This document shows, one piece after another, positions 38,678 through 38,978 of a DNA stretch of 38,978 nt. Each line of letters begins with the position of its first letter. Position 1 is the stretch's first letter. This stretch comes from an uncultured Clostridia bacterium (GTDB lineage Bacteria; Bacillota; Clostridia; UBA1381), in assembly GCA_949742185.1 (NCBI GenBank), contig CATJNN010000145.1:1-38978 (forward strand). The letters are read 5' to 3'. The position numbers and the translations under genes are program-made. The notes under the pieces are model-generated. The model saw nothing but the letters and a program-made list of their open reading frames with translations, was not told the DNA's origin and made no database searches.

Positions 38678-38978
38678 ATGCAGATAGGAAATGTCGCTGT
38701 AAAAAACAATATATTTTTAGCGCCTATGGCGGGTGTAACTGATTTGCCCTTTCGGAGTATCTGCCGAAATTACGGATGCGGTTTTTCATATACAGAAATG
38801 GTCAGTTCGCGCGCGCTTCATTACCATGATAAAAAAACCTTGTCGCTTATGGAGACTGGCAAAGACGAAAAGCCGTGCGCAATACAGATTTTCGGCTGCG
38901 AGCCGGAAATTATGTCGGAAGCTGCTCTTATAGCCGCAGAGGCGGGCGCGGATATTATAGATATAAATATGGGGTGTC
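38678..38978 (+). CDS. tRNA-dihydrouridine synthase, 5' part (runs off window)
   Basis: MQIGNVAVKNNIFLAPMAGVTDLPFRSICRNYGCGFSYTEMVSSRALHY...IQIFGCEPEIM...IDINMGC. Confidence 0.92.
   Translation, partial: MQIGNVAVKNNIFLAPMAGVTDLPFRSICRNYGCGFSYTEMVSSRALHYHDKKTLSLMETGKDEKPCAIQIFGCEPEIMSEAALIAAEAGADIIDINMGC

Noticed and set aside
1-38978. CRISPR arrays, tRNAs, rRNAs, transposases, defence islands
   Set aside because: Looked for regularly spaced repeats, tRNA-like sequences and transposase or nuclease proteins; none found

Overview
Low-to-moderate GC Bacillota (clostridial-type) chromosome segment. The backbone is a complete S10-spc-alpha ribosomal protein supercluster (rpsJ to rplQ, ~5.45-21.23 kb, with secY, adk, map, a KOW protein, infA and rpoA inside). 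It starts from its own promoter and a ~375-nt structured leader. Left of it lie the 3' end of a dockerin-like gene, an isolated minus-strand phage-like cassette (tail/baseplate, Ig-fold fibre, holin, M15 endolysin), a DUF1540 miniprotein and a C45-type autoproteolytic hydrolase. Right of it lie SulP, tadA, a complete Agr-type peptide quorum-sensing locus in the order agrA-agrC-agrD-agrB (predicted cyclic peptide core around CLING), galM, a GerMN lipoprotein, a TSCPD protein, a secreted SLH-anchored rhamnogalacturonan-acetylesterase-like SGNH hydrolase, a lysine riboswitch driving asd-dapA-dapB, mscS, cls, an rsmF-like methyltransferase and the start of a dus gene. The items most worth a second look are the Agr locus (unusual AIP core, compositionally mosaic agrC, separate agrDB promoter), the structured RNA between rpmJ and rpsM, the rpsJ leader with an internal terminator, and the orphan lysis cassette. 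I found no CRISPR array, rRNA, tRNA or transposase. All calls are by eye; no database search or folding was run.
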